A DNA stretch of 64,000 nucleotides from Chionoecetes opilio (Eukaryota > Arthropoda > Malacostraca > Decapoda > Majidae), in contig JACEEZ010011781.1 of the NCBI GenBank assembly GCA_016584305.1, positions 62,501-126,500 of the forward strand, in the 5' to 3' direction. Position 1 is the first letter of the stretch. Every line of letters starts with the position of its first letter. Shown one piece after another: positions 32,116-64,000 of this stretch. Under the pieces are notes generated by a model. That model was not told where the DNA came from and ran no database searches. It saw only the letters and a list, made by a program, of their open reading frames with translations. A program made the position numbers and the translations under genes.

Positions 32116-33030
32116 ATTTATAGGTAATACTATCTTCTACCCTTTTCTTTATCTCCACACATCCACATCCACATCCTTAGCTAGACAGACGGACATAGTG
32201 AGTGAATTATAATAAGAAACTCCGCGTGGCTGAAAAACTCTGCGGTGACATTTTGCCGCGTTTCACTAACTCTGCAGACTTTTATGCCATATTATTTTTG
32301 TTATTATTATTATTATTATTATTATGTATATAGCTATTACTTTAGCGCGTAGATTTTGGTGTGCGGCGCCCTTTAAACATGAGCTAACTAAATCAGCTGG
32401 GTATATAAAAGTTATTTAAGAGTAATTATGTGCACAAGAAGCATTAAACACACGCCTTTTCTCAGTTTTGCTTTCTGATTCAGGATTATTTTTAAATATC
32501 CTGGTTGAAGAAGCGAAGAGGGGGCTACTAAACTACCAAATGCTAAACTAACTACCTACCAAAACTACCAACCTACCTACTAAACTACCAACTACTGAAG
32601 GGATCGTGGTGGTAAAAAAAGTTTAAAAAAACAATGATCTAGGCATTAAAGTTGCGTGTTTCATGTCGTAGATAAGGCGATAATGATACGCATATTCATA
32701 TTTTCCTTTAATTAAAATATCTTAATAATGTCAAAAAATGGTCACAGTAAGATGGAGATTCAATATATAGACGCAATAAACATGTATATCAGAGCAACAA
32801 CACGCATGATAGCGAAGAGTAGCAAAAGAGAGAAAGACTTAACTAACTCGCTGAAAATATTATGTCCAATGATGATTATTGTCGAAGAAAATGGAATGAT
32901 GAGTTTGTTGCGATAATAATGATAATATTAATGATAAAACTGATGATGATAATAATGATGATGTAAATTATAATGATATTCAATACTTGCCTATCTCATT
33001 GCAACATTATTGGCGAGATAATTAAGTGGT
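30989..33030. other. Intergenic, no gene recognised
   Basis: Includes (CTA)n at 31500-31545 and 32065-32115, (TTA)n near 32297-32325 and the dispersed repeat 32398-32520. A few short frames without family features. Confidence 0.5.
32385..32520. repeat. Dispersed repeat, empty site of Tigger element 1
   Basis: Matches the sequence flanking the 17125-17606 Tigger on both sides (AACTAAATC..GG then TATA..AATTATGTGCACAA..TTCTGATTCAGGATTATTTT) but without the transposon. Confidence 0.7.
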
Positions 33031-33034
33031 GATG

Positions 33035-33101
33035 TACTACTAATACCACTACCACTACTACTACTACTACCACTACTACTACTACTATACTACTTTCACC
33101 G

Positions 33102-33140
<39 letters not shown>

Positions 33141-33390
33141 TACTACTTTCACCGCTACTACTACTACTTTCACTACTACTACTTTCACTACTACTACTAC
33201 CTTCACTACTACTACAACTACTACGACTACCACTAGTCCACTACTACTATACTACTTTCACCACTACTATTACTACTTCTACTACTACTACTACTTTCAC
33301 TACTACTACTACTGCTACTACTACTACTCTTGCTACTACGCCCCTACTACTACTAATACTACTACCTTCACTACTACTACTGCTACTAGG
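33035..33390. repeat. (CTA)n compound microsatellite
   Basis: CTA runs with interspersed TTTCAC and CCA variants over about 350 bp. Confidence 0.9.
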
Positions 33391-33487
33391 AAATACATGT
33401 TACTTGTACATCACGGACAGCGGAGAAAAATAGCAGCTTGGAAATCGTCTAACCTGGGAGAAAAAAAACGTGATTGACACCTGTCTA

Positions 33488-34085
33488 TCGGTTTATAAGA
33501 TGCACTTTATTCCAGAACCATTACCCTGATTCTACCTAAATACTTCCCTAAAACCCTGACACTACCATAACAGATAAAGATGGGGGCATACGCTGCTCGT
33601 GGCCTCGGTGCTCATCTCCGTGGCATTAGCCTTTGAGCCTGTGGTGGGTGACAACCCGCTACCCCGGGACACAGGACTAGTGTGACATCCGGGTTACCAC
33701 AGTTACCTTCCCCAGGTTTCCCCAGGTACTCATTTATCCACCATCTCAGAAAGGAAGGATGAACAGCTAGATGGGCCGGCCGCCGACTTGCCCTGGCCCT
33801 GTTCGAACCTGGGCCCGCAGATTCGTAGCTAGGCGCGCAAGCCACTACACCACGAAGGCGACTACCTTAAAACTACCCTAAAACCCTGGCACTACCCTTA
33901 AAACTACCCTAAAACCCTGGCACTACCCTAAAAACTACCCTAAAACCCTGGCACTACCCTAAAAACTACCCTAAAACCCTGGCACTACCCTAAAAACTAC
34001 CCTAAAACCCTGGCACTACCCTAAAAACTACCCTAAAACCCTGGCACTACCCTAAAAACTACCCTGCGTCTTATACTCCGTAAAT
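33488..34085. mobile_element. TA-type MITE relic with a 31-bp array and inserted SINE
   Basis: Ends GGTTTATAAGATGCAC (left) and GCGTCTTATACTCCGTAAA (right) match the 21659/24409 MITE family. The interior has repeats of ACTACCCTAAAACCCTGGC (33865-34065), split from a related left part by the SINE at 33575-33860. Confidence 0.65.
33575..33862 (-). mobile_element. tRNA-derived SINE, family 1, copy 3 (uninterrupted)
   Basis: Reverse-strand copy from GTCGCCTTCGTGGTGTAGTG to ATGCCCCCATCTTTATC. Because it lacks the MITE, it defines the SINE 3' half seen split at 24974-25037. Confidence 0.8.
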
Positions 34086-35975
34086 AGAAAAATTATAAGC
34101 CTTCCAATAGAACCCAATATTTTGCTGATCCCTAAAATATGGAAACTGTAATAAAGATAAGTATTTGCAAAATGTGATATGAACGAGAGTTGTGAGCAAT
34201 TGCCTTAATCATGAAGTATACTAAATAATGCTAGAATACTATGCTGATGCTGAAAAATGAACAAAAACTGTATATATTTCTCCTGAAGATGATCTTGAAA
34301 ATAGAGCTGCGTCTTATACACCGAAAGTCAAACAATTCTATGCCTTTAAAAAGAACAGAATATTCCCCTTATCCCCATAGACACTCTAATAAAGATAACT
34401 ATTTGAAAGATGTGATATGAGCGAGAGTTGCATCAAAAGTATGATTATTAATAGTTCAGTCAACCCAAGGTAATGCATTATGATATGAAGGCGTGTGGTG
34501 GGAGGGTTGCCAGCTCTCGCCACACATACCTTTAATAGATGGACGAAGATTAACGTTATACCAAGACGAACGTTAAGTCACTATGCAATACTACATTATG
34601 GAAAGACAGAAACAATAACTAATATCACATAAAAACAAAATCTTACTCACCCCCTTGCATTAAGAGATATTTATGCATACACTAAGACTTAGTAGTACAG
34701 AATGTCAAATACTGCTGCTGAATATTTCTTATTAAATACAGCTTGTTTATAGAATTGAGTTTGAAAGTTAGCAGTCGAAAGATTGGAAATGTGAGGATGA
34801 TTGCAATATTGTAAGTCATCTTAAGCAAGACTGAGGAGATGAAGAGACGATATTATGGCATATATCGAGGTGGATTTTGCGTTCTCACAGGGTTATATAA
34901 AATGTAGCTACTATGGCACGGACCACAAGCAACCAACAATACCCTGTTAAACAAACCCTCTGAAACTAACGTGCTTATAATTTTCCAGGAATGTAAGTCG
35001 TGCATTAAACAAGGTCTAGGTGTCCTAATCATCATCATTAATATATGTTGAATTTCCAGATCTGTTAGAGCTGCAATCTATAGAAACCCAGACATTGCGA
35101 ATTGCTGGGTATAGATATGTGTAGGGGCTCGGTCTTCACTGGACAGAGGTAGCCCAAATGATGACAAAGTAATACATAAGATGACAGTTTTAGAAGCTAC
35201 ACCGGACGTCATATTATGCAAGTTACGTATTTCAGACCCTACGTCCCTTCACAGTAGTGTTACATAGAACCCCTAAACAGAACAATAGAACACGTGACTC
35301 CCTGAACAGATAACGCAGCACAAGAACAATATAACAGTAGAACACAACCCTTGGACACTGGACACGTCACACATGGACAACTCTTAAAAAAATGCGTTCT
35401 TTCCAAGCAAGAGACTTAGAACACACACTACTATATCTTACAGACTAATCGCTAGCTGGAACAAGTATGAAGCCAACAGTTTATTGCAGGAACGTACCCA
35501 ACAGTTTATTGCACAGGTTATTATTTAGCCCAGCGAGGGAGACGATTCCAGGCATTTCTTGCATGGCCCTAATGTCCTCCAGAGTGAGGACTGTTAGCCT
35601 GTTGCTCCTATATTCGTTTTGCAAAAGAGAAACTTCCATGGCCAGCTTAGAATTATGTACACAGCCAGTCGGGGTAGCGAGGATGAAGGGACGATGATTA
35701 ATAGCCAAGACAAGACGAAGAACAGACGCGATACGAAGACGATACGATATAGACGATACCTCGACGATACAGTTAAAGATATGGATAGAGGATGAATGAA
35801 TGAACTAAGGCAATGATAATAACCCACGAGCTGGCTACCCTGACTGCTTCTTAACTCTTAGTATAGAAAAATTAGCCAAGCCAGTATTGTGTAACTGCCT
35901 AATACACCCTGACTGAGGATACTTCAAGAATGGGATAAAGCGGAATATGTAACATGCCTTCACCTTACACCATAG
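34066..35975. other. Intergenic, with a ~245-bp diverged tandem duplication
   Basis: 34066-34200 and 34309-34440 share GCGTCTTATAC and GATGTGATATGARCGAGAG-like blocks. The rest is AT-rich. Overlapping frames on both strands at 35470-35700 resemble no family I know; the minus one includes VLTLEDIRAMQEMPG. Confidence 0.45.
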
Positions 35976-36587
35976 CAGTGGTGGCCGCCGTTAATCAAAA
36001 AGTTAACTTCGTTAACCGTTAATCCGTTAACCAAAAAATTTACTTCGATAACCGTTAATCAGTTAATTCTTTAAAAATGTAACGAAAGTTATCCATAAAC
36101 CGTTAACGTTAATTTTTATTCTAGAAAAAAACAAAAAATCAGTTTTTGCTCTAAAACCACCTAAAAACACCTTTGAAAAGTGCCAAAACTATAAAATCAG
36201 CCTTTATGGGTTTTTTAAGGGCTTTAGAACCCAAAAACTATAGTTTTTTTTTTGCTTTAGAGTTAAAAAAGGCAATTTTATAGTTTTAACTTTAAAAAAA
36301 ACCTAAAAAAGGCTGATTTCATAGTTTTGGCCCTGTTTTAGGTTTTTAAAGGCTTTTAGACCCACAAAAGGGTGGAAAAAAAACTTAAATGAAACACAAT
36401 ATTAGTATAAAAGTAAAAAATGTTGGGTTTGCGGACTTGAGTTAACGGAAGTTAAATGTAACGGAAGTTAATTAGTCCGATAATGATTTCCAAAGTTAAC
36501 TTAAAAGTTAAATCGTTAACGAAAATGTTAACTTCGTTAATTAACGATTAACGGATTAACGGTTTGGTGCCCACCTTTGCACAATAG
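35968..36587. mobile_element. hAT-like non-autonomous element, 604 bp
   Basis: The element is 35976-36579. The left end CAGTGGTGGCCGCCGTTAA and the reversed right end CAAAGGTGGGCACCAAACCG form imperfect inverted repeats. Flanks CACCATAG and CACAATAG are an 8-bp duplication with one mismatch. Rich in GTTAAC blocks that make subterminal inverted repeats. Confidence 0.75.
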
Positions 36588-36673
36588 TTATCACTCGTAC
36601 TGATAGAGACTTGCTGTAATCACTGCATAGCTTCCATAGCACTCAGTTCATTATGATTACTGACCTTACAGCA

Positions 36674-36730
36674 TATAAGAACATAAGGAAGCTACAAGAG
36701 GCCGTAAGACCTACACGTGCTAGTTCCTTA
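36674..36730 (-). mobile_element. Short CR1-like 3' end
   Basis: ATAAGAACATAAGGAAGCTA followed by CAAGAGGCC..CCTACACGT, the terminal block of the window's CR1 family, 57 bp. Confidence 0.7.
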
Positions 36731-37590
36731 TTTGTGTATGAAGTGTTTTCCTTCTTTAAGTTTAGTCACCAAAGATCACATAACGTATTTCTGTATATAT
36801 ATAGTTTTAATTATTCTAATATAAAGATTTATCACATATGGACTAGATATTCCTTTCTTCTAGTTTTGAGTTTCTTGCCCATTGAATCGACTCACAAACT
36901 GCTTGAACCGTCAGAGCCAAAAGCTGAGATTTCTTCGTCAGTTGCTTGAGACACTAAGAATACCGAAATACTGAAGGTCTTCCTCCACCCTCGCTCGCCC
37001 TCCACCCGCCCGTCGCTCCCAGGGAAACCATAAACGCATTAAAACATCAAGAAGGCACTCAATAAAGGTCTGTCAGAGGAGGACAACCACTTCAGACCTA
37101 TGACAAAAGGTGTTGATATGTTCTGAGACCATCTTTCTGACTGTCTCCTTAATCCATCCAACCAGAACCTTATCTCATTAATTTAGACAAATTGTATAGC
37201 AGTACCAGGTTAAATTCGAAGCTCTGTCCAGGGTTTCGAATCTGACCTGGTAGCCTACTGTTATACAATTTATCTTAATGGATTAAATGTGTTGTCAGTC
37301 ATGGCCACAATAGATTAAAGTCGCTTGCTGCCCCCATTGAGTTGAGGTTGGGGTAATAGCAGGTTGGGTGGCTACGACGCCTTGTCCAGGTTCGAATACG
37401 ACCTGGTAGCCCACTGTTATACTGACCAGAACTGTTGCTGCACTTCTTGGAGTTCAGTGCCCAGCCTCTGTTCAACCCCGCGACACGAGAGCGCCTCAAC
37501 CAAGGAACAAATCAATCAGGTCTACCGCAAAACGACTCACACTGCCGTTTGCTTATACACGACCTCGGGACGGGTGAAGGAGGCATAACG
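36731..37590. other. Region 3' of the anoctamin gene, with two SINE-like blocks
   Basis: Probably includes the anoctamin 3' UTR. 37225-37265 and 37388-37420 share TTCGAATCTGACCTGGTAGC / TTCGAATACGACCTGGTAGC followed by CACTGTTATAC, with a box B-like GTTCGAAT. No poly(A) signal could be chosen with confidence. Confidence 0.4.
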
Positions 37591-58287
<20,697 letters not shown>

Positions 58288-58314
58288 CTGAAGAGGGGAA
58301 AACCATGGGTATGT

Positions 58315-59810
58315 GTTAAAAAGGAAAAGTTAAAACCATACGTCAAGATTTTAGGAGGGGGAAACTATGTGTCTAGGTTTTAAGAGGGAAAAAACCACTC
58401 GTCTAGGTTTTAAGGGGGGGAAAAAACAGGCGTCTGGGTTTTAAGACTGGAAAAAACACGCGTCTGGGTTTTAAGACTGGAAAAAACACGCGTCTGTGTT
58501 TTAAGACTGGAAAAAACACGCGTCTGGGTTTTAAGACTGGAAAAAACACGCGTCTGTGTTTTAAGACTGGAAAAAACACGCGTCTGGGTTTTAAGACTGG
58601 AAAAAACAGGCGTCTGGGCTTTATGAGTGGAAAAAACAGGCGTCTGGGTTTTAAGACTGGAAAAAACAGGCGTCTGGGTTTTATGACGAAAAAACCGGCG
58701 TCTGGGTTTTAAGACTGGAAAAAACAGGCGTCTGGGTTTTAAGACTGGAAAAAACAGGCGTCTGGGTTTTAAGACTGGAAAAAACAGGCGTCTGGGTTTT
58801 AAGACTGGAAAAAAAACGCGTCTGGGTTTTAAGACTGGAAAAAACAGGCGTCTGGGTTTTAAGAGTGGAAAAAACAGGCGTCTGGGTTTTAAGACTGGAA
58901 AAAACAGGCGTCTGGGTTTTAAGACTGGAAAAAACAGGCGTCTGGGTTTTAAGAGTGGAAAAAACAAACGTCTGGGTTTTAAGAGTGGGAAAAAACAGGC
59001 GTCTGGGTTTTAAGAGTGGAAAAACAGGCGTCTGGGTTTTAAGAGGGAAAAAACGCGTCTGGGTTTTAAGAGGGGGAAAAAACGCGTCAAGGTATTAAGA
59101 GGGGAAAAACCCGCGTCTGGGTTTTAAGACTGGAAAAAAAACAGGCGTCTGGGTTTTAAGACTGGAAAAAACAGGCGTCTGGGTTTTAAGTGGAAAAAAC
59201 AGGCGTCTGGGTTTTAAGACTGGAAAAAACAGGCGTCTGGGTTTTAAGAGGAGAAAAAACACGCGTCTGGGTTTTAAGAGGGGAAAAACAGGCGTCTGGG
59301 TTTTAAGAGGGAAAAACAGGCGTCTGGGTTTTAAGAGGGGAAAAAACACGCGTCTGGGTTTTAAGAGGGAAAAAACACGCGTCTGGGTTTTAAGAGTGGA
59401 AAAACAGGCGTCTGGGTTTTAAGAGGGGAAAAAACGCGTCTGGGTTTTAAGAGGGTGAAAAAACGCGTCAAGGTATTAAGAGGGGAAAAACACGCGTCTG
59501 GGTTTTAAGACTGGAAAAAACAGGCGTCTCGGTTTTAAGTGGAAAAAACAGGCGTCTGGGTTTTAAGACTGGAAAAAACAGGCGTCTGGGTTTTAAGAGG
59601 GGAAAAAACAGGCGTCTGGGTTTTAAGAGGGGAAAAAACACGCGTCTGGTTTTTAAGAGGGAAAAACAGGCGTCTGGGTTTTAAGAGGGGAAAAAACAGG
59701 CGTCTGGGTTTTAAGAGGAAAAAAAAACGCGTCTGGGTTTTAAGAGGGGAAATAACACGAGTCAAGGTTTTAAGAGGGGAAAACCATGTGTCTAGGTGTT
59801 AAGAGGAGAA
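58315..59810. repeat. 30-bp minisatellite, ~47 copies, acceptor-like
   Basis: Unit AAGACTGGAAAAAACAGGCG plus TCTGGGTTTT. On the gene strand CGCCTGTTTTTTCCAG looks like a 3' splice site. End units (AAGAGGGGAAAACCATG, 59773) match the true exon 1 acceptor flank at 58291. Confidence 0.92.
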
Positions 59811-60290
59811 AAATAACACACTCTAGAGACAAAGTTCAGGGTTTTGGTGATGTTAAGAGAGTTTGTAAGGGAGAATACGTGATAAAAAAAGGGACATTGG
59901 AGGAAAAATATAATATGAGGATGCGTAAATAATTATAATGTTAAAAAATGTTAAGAGATAAATAAATACACACTAAGCACAACGTTCAGGGTTTTGGTGA
60001 TGTTAATTAAAAGAGTTGATAAGAAAATAAACGTCACTAAAAAGGGAATATATAACAATTAATTGAATCTTTTGGATAGGAAATATAATATGAGGGTGAA
60101 AAATGGATGTAAAATAGAGTTAAGAGGGGAAATAATACACACTTAGAGACGAAGTTCAGGATTCTGGTAAGGTTAAGAGAGTTTATAGGAAGGACGTGTA
60201 TTATAAAGGGCATATCACGAATTATTTAATCTTTTGGATGGAAAAATATATATGAGGGTGAAGAAATGGATGTACTTCAGCAACATAGCT
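59811..60290. repeat. Three diverged ~155-bp tandem repeats
   Basis: GTTCAGGGTTTTGGTGATGT recurs near 59830, 59990 and (diverged) 60150, each followed by AAGAGAGTT(T/G)(A/G)TAAG. Confidence 0.75.
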
Positions 60291-61184
<894 letters not shown>

Positions 61185-61440
61185 TCCGTAGTGTAGTGGT
61201 AGCACGCTCGGTTCACAAACTAGAAGTCCCGGGTTCGATCCCCGAGCGGAGCGGAGACAGATGGGCGGTCTCCTTAAAACCCGAGCCCCTATCCACCCAG
61301 CAGTGAATGGGTACCGGGTGTCAGCCGGGGTTTGTGACCCACCTCCCGGGGTGGTGGCTTCCCCCAACACTAAGCACTAAGGATGAATGATAAAATGTAG
61401 CTATGGAGACGGGGCCATTCGAGTGTAGGCCCTGTAAAAA
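61185..61440 (+). mobile_element. tRNA-derived SINE, family 2
   Basis: CTCCGTAGTGTAGTGGTAGC (box A), CCGGGTTCGATCCCCGAGCG (box B), and a CTCCG/CGGAG acceptor-like stem. The body has GTGAATGGGTACCGGGTGTC; the 3' side runs into (CA)n at about 61460. Confidence 0.8.
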
Positions 61441-61451
61441 AATACAGATGA

Positions 61452-61485
<34 letters not shown>

Positions 61486-61729
61486 ACACACATACCCCCG
61501 TCTCCCCTTATTCCAACAGACAGCCAGACAGACAGACATTGGGGCGCCGTCACAGCTTGAGGCGCCAACTAGCCACTTGCCCCCAACCCCCCCCCATCCC
61601 CCTCCTGCCCCCCTTCCCTACTCCTCCCCCATGAACAACCCGGAACTTTGCGCTTAAACTCACCCCTCCCCAAATATTAATAAATAAAAAACATTAAGTT
61701 AACATTAAGTCCCTCTATATGGAAGGGAA

Positions 61730-62085
61730 GGAAGAACGAATACAGTAAAGTAAAGGGGAGTTGTCGAAGGGAGGGGAAGGGAGTAAAGGGAGTAAGAGGG
61801 TTTGTCCATGGAAGGGGATGGGGTAAAGAGGAGTAAAGGGCGTTTGTCCAGGGAAGGGAAGGGGGGAAAAGGAAGGGGTGCTGTCTAGAGATCAGAGGGA
61901 GGGGGCTTGTCTATAGGGGTGGGAAGGGGGATAAAGGGGGGGAAGGGGGATATAGGGGAGGGAAGGTAGGGGGTTGTCTAGAGATCAGAGGGAGGGGCTT
62001 GTCTATAGGGGAGGGAAGGGGGATAAAGGGGGGGAGGGAAGGGGGATATAGGGGAGGGCAGGGAAGGTAGGGGGTTGTCTAGAGC
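61730..62085. repeat. G-rich repeats with G-quadruplex potential
   Basis: GGGAAGGGGGATAAAGGGGG-type units, two ~110-bp copies (61890-61980, 61990-62085). Confidence 0.75.
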
Positions 62086-62234
62086 TGCAGTAGTAGAACC
62101 AGCAAGGAAATGACCTGGTCTAGTCTGAATATATAGAGTCAAGTTTATTTATATGTCTGCGTCCATTTTTTTCTCCCTTCCAGTTGCTTGCTCTCTACAG
62201 GGGCCTTATCCGCCCATGTATGGAGTATGTCTCC

Positions 62235-62580
62235 CCTGTCTGTGAAACTGTCTGTCTATCTGTCGTTTCCTGTCTGAGAAACTGTCTGTATATCTGTCGT
62301 TTCCTGTCTGAGAAACTGTCTGTCTATCTGTCGTTTCCTGTCTGATAAACTGTCTGTATATCTGTCGTTTTCTGTCTGAGAAACTTTTGGTATATCTATC
62401 GTTTCCTGTCTGAGAAACTTTTGGTATATCTATCGTTTCCTGTCTGAGAAACTTTTGGTATATCTATCGTTTCCTGTCTGAGAAACTTTTGGTATATCTA
62501 TCGTTTCCTGTCTGAAGAAACTTTTGGTATATCTGTCGTTTTCTGTCTGATAAACTGTCTGTCTATCTGTCGTTCCTTGC
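62235..62580. repeat. 34-bp minisatellite
   Basis: Ten copies of ATCTGTCGTTTCCTGTCTGA plus GAAACTGTCTGTAT with two sub-types. Confidence 0.9.
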
Positions 62581-63153
62581 TTGGTCCACACGGTAACTTT
62601 TTCCCTCCTAACACTTTTCTGCATGCATCCTCTTTCCTTCCGTCCGCCTGACTCGTGGAGGAAATTCGTATACTGAAAACTGTACGTGAACAAAACATAT
62701 ATTCTATCGGTGGTGGTGTTCCTGCCGCGACAAAACCATTTCAGAAGTTGCATTGAAGGGAAACAAATAATTCTGATCTTGACATCACACCCGCCATTCC
62801 CGAAGCAAAAAACATCCAATTTGCATAGAGAGTGTTCCCGTATTTTTATTTGTTTACATTAAATTTCTCTTTGCGCCGTGTCAAGCCATCCCTAGCGGCC
62901 TCTTATTCTTCCAGCTTATTATATTTTTTCACTGTTAGGCCTAAAATACATGACACGTGAATTTATATATAAGTGAAATATGCCTCAACGCTACATAGGC
63001 AGATGTTATACAATGCAAGGGATTCTTGTCTTGTCTGAAAGAGGCGTTAACGAGTTCTTAAGTGATTCATAACGTCTGCTTTGTCTTCTTGCATTACTTC
63101 TTTTCTGATGGATAAATAATTTATAGTTTAATACTCTAAATTAATGACTATCT

Positions 63154-63237
<84 letters not shown>

Positions 63238-63622
63238 CGAGCGAGCGAGCGAGCGAGCGAGAGAGAGAGAGAGAGAGAGAGAGACTAAATAAATTCCTTC
63301 ATAATTTCCTCATAATTTTTTGTTTACATTTTTTGGCTTCCTTCATCATTCTTAGCATCACATTTACAACCCAGTCAAAATGATCGTATTCTTTTGTGTA
63401 ATGAATAGTTTGACATGAGATTCAGCGGCATCACGTAAAGATAATACCACAGTAACTTATGATAACTTCATAATAACTTCTGCAATACTTCAAGAATAAG
63501 AGTATCAAGACATCTTCTAAACGAAATGATCCCAATTACTTTAACAAATATCTTGTCTTGGATGAATATCAATCTCTTTCTCTCTTTATCTCTGTCTGTC
63601 TGTCTGTCTCTCTCTCTTTCTC

Positions 63623-63657
<35 letters not shown>

Positions 63658-63885
63658 GTCTGTCTGTCCAATCCAATTCTGTCTTCTCATCCAAGAAAAA
63701 TAAATGTCTGCTTTATAGGGACTGGCAGCTAGCAGGTTTTTTGTTATTTCTTGTATATTCCCTTATTCTTTTCCTACTACCCTATTTTCACCTCTCCCTC
63801 CTCCTCATTCTCTTCCTGCTCGTTCCCTGATCATCACCAACGTGTTTCTATCCCTCTCTTTGTATGCGTCACTACTCGTCCTTAA
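62581..63885. other. No gene recognised; microsatellites
   Basis: (GA)n and GCCA/GCGA tetranucleotides at 63155-63285, CTGT at 63590-63668. No anoctamin 5' exon seen. Confidence 0.5.
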
Positions 63886-64000
63886 TTAACCCTTTGAGAC
63901 CCAGAACGTGATTTTCATTGTAATATAACCATCATTCGACGATTTTAATGAACCTAAGCAAAATTTTATAGATTGGACTTGATTAGTATCCTTGTCCACT
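63886..64000. mobile_element. TTAA piggyBac-like MITE, copy G, cut by the window end
   Basis: TTAACCCTTTGAGACCCAG through AGTATCCTTGTCCACT, the left half of the family. Confidence 0.75.

Noticed and set aside
35467..35708. Overlapping open frames on both strands
   Set aside because: Neither shows a recognised domain or splice context; chance overlap cannot be excluded.
58410..59802. Frames with KPRRLFFPVL or EKTGVWVLR repeats as a repeat-protein gene
   Set aside because: The 30-bp unit is divisible by three, so frames stay open on both strands without selection; no splice or start context.
61185..61260. True tRNA gene
   Set aside because: The acceptor stem is partly paired, but the D and anticodon arms are poor and a SINE body follows.
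62430..62819. 129-codon minus-strand gene or missing anoctamin 5' exon
   Set aside because: Half is the 34-bp minisatellite; the rest matches no anoctamin N-terminal motif.

Overview
This is eukaryotic, almost certainly arthropod, DNA and most likely from a decapod or other malacostracan crustacean. The reasons are two spliced protein genes in a very repeat-rich background, very long (CT)n, (AT)n and trinucleotide microsatellites, many minisatellites, interstitial TTAGG repeats, CR1-, RTE- and I-type LINEs, tRNA-headed SINEs and many short inverted-repeat DNA transposons. The species cannot be named from the sequence alone.

Layout. 1-4640: a decayed LINE with an ORF1 tail, an endonuclease, reverse transcriptase and RNase H. 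4640-13900: microsatellites, 47-bp and 84-bp minisatellites, MITEs inserted into microsatellites, and CR1 fragments. 13905-14849 (-): an open frame of an uncharacterised, transposon-like arthropod family. 15500-19680: a 22-bp minisatellite, piggyBac-like MITEs and two inverted Tigger/pogo relics. 19752-29889 (-): a three-exon ZNHIT6/BCD1 (box C/D snoRNP assembly) gene. Its 7.8-kb second intron holds a ~1.8-kb duplication, SINEs with nested MITEs, an RTE-like LINE and a 374-bp palindrome. 29890-37590: intergenic, with two hAT elements that keep target-site duplications. 37591-58287 (-): fourteen exons of an anoctamin (TMEM16), closest in motifs to ANO7; they cover everything from the end of the N-terminal cytoplasmic domain to the stop codon. 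The 5' exons were not found. 58.3-64 kb: minisatellites, a SINE and a truncated MITE.

The two genes are unrelated in function and lie on the same strand: ZNHIT6 in nuclear snoRNP biogenesis, the anoctamin in calcium-dependent membrane ion or lipid transport. Splice sites join all exons in phase, except that exon 2 of ZNHIT6 and anoctamin exon 10 each lack one base, most simply a homopolymer error in the assembly.

The most unusual observation is that exon edges are repeatedly copied into the neighbouring intron. Degenerate copies of the splice-junction segment (a few to tens of exon bases, the splice site, and adjoining intron) lie next to anoctamin exons 3, 4, 7 and 8 and ZNHIT6 exons 2 and 3. 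Some keep a usable-looking AG or GT. Related signals are a ~47-copy array of acceptor-like units before anoctamin exon 1, five donors that run straight into (GA)n, and CR1 3' tails that supply the pyrimidine tract of two acceptors.
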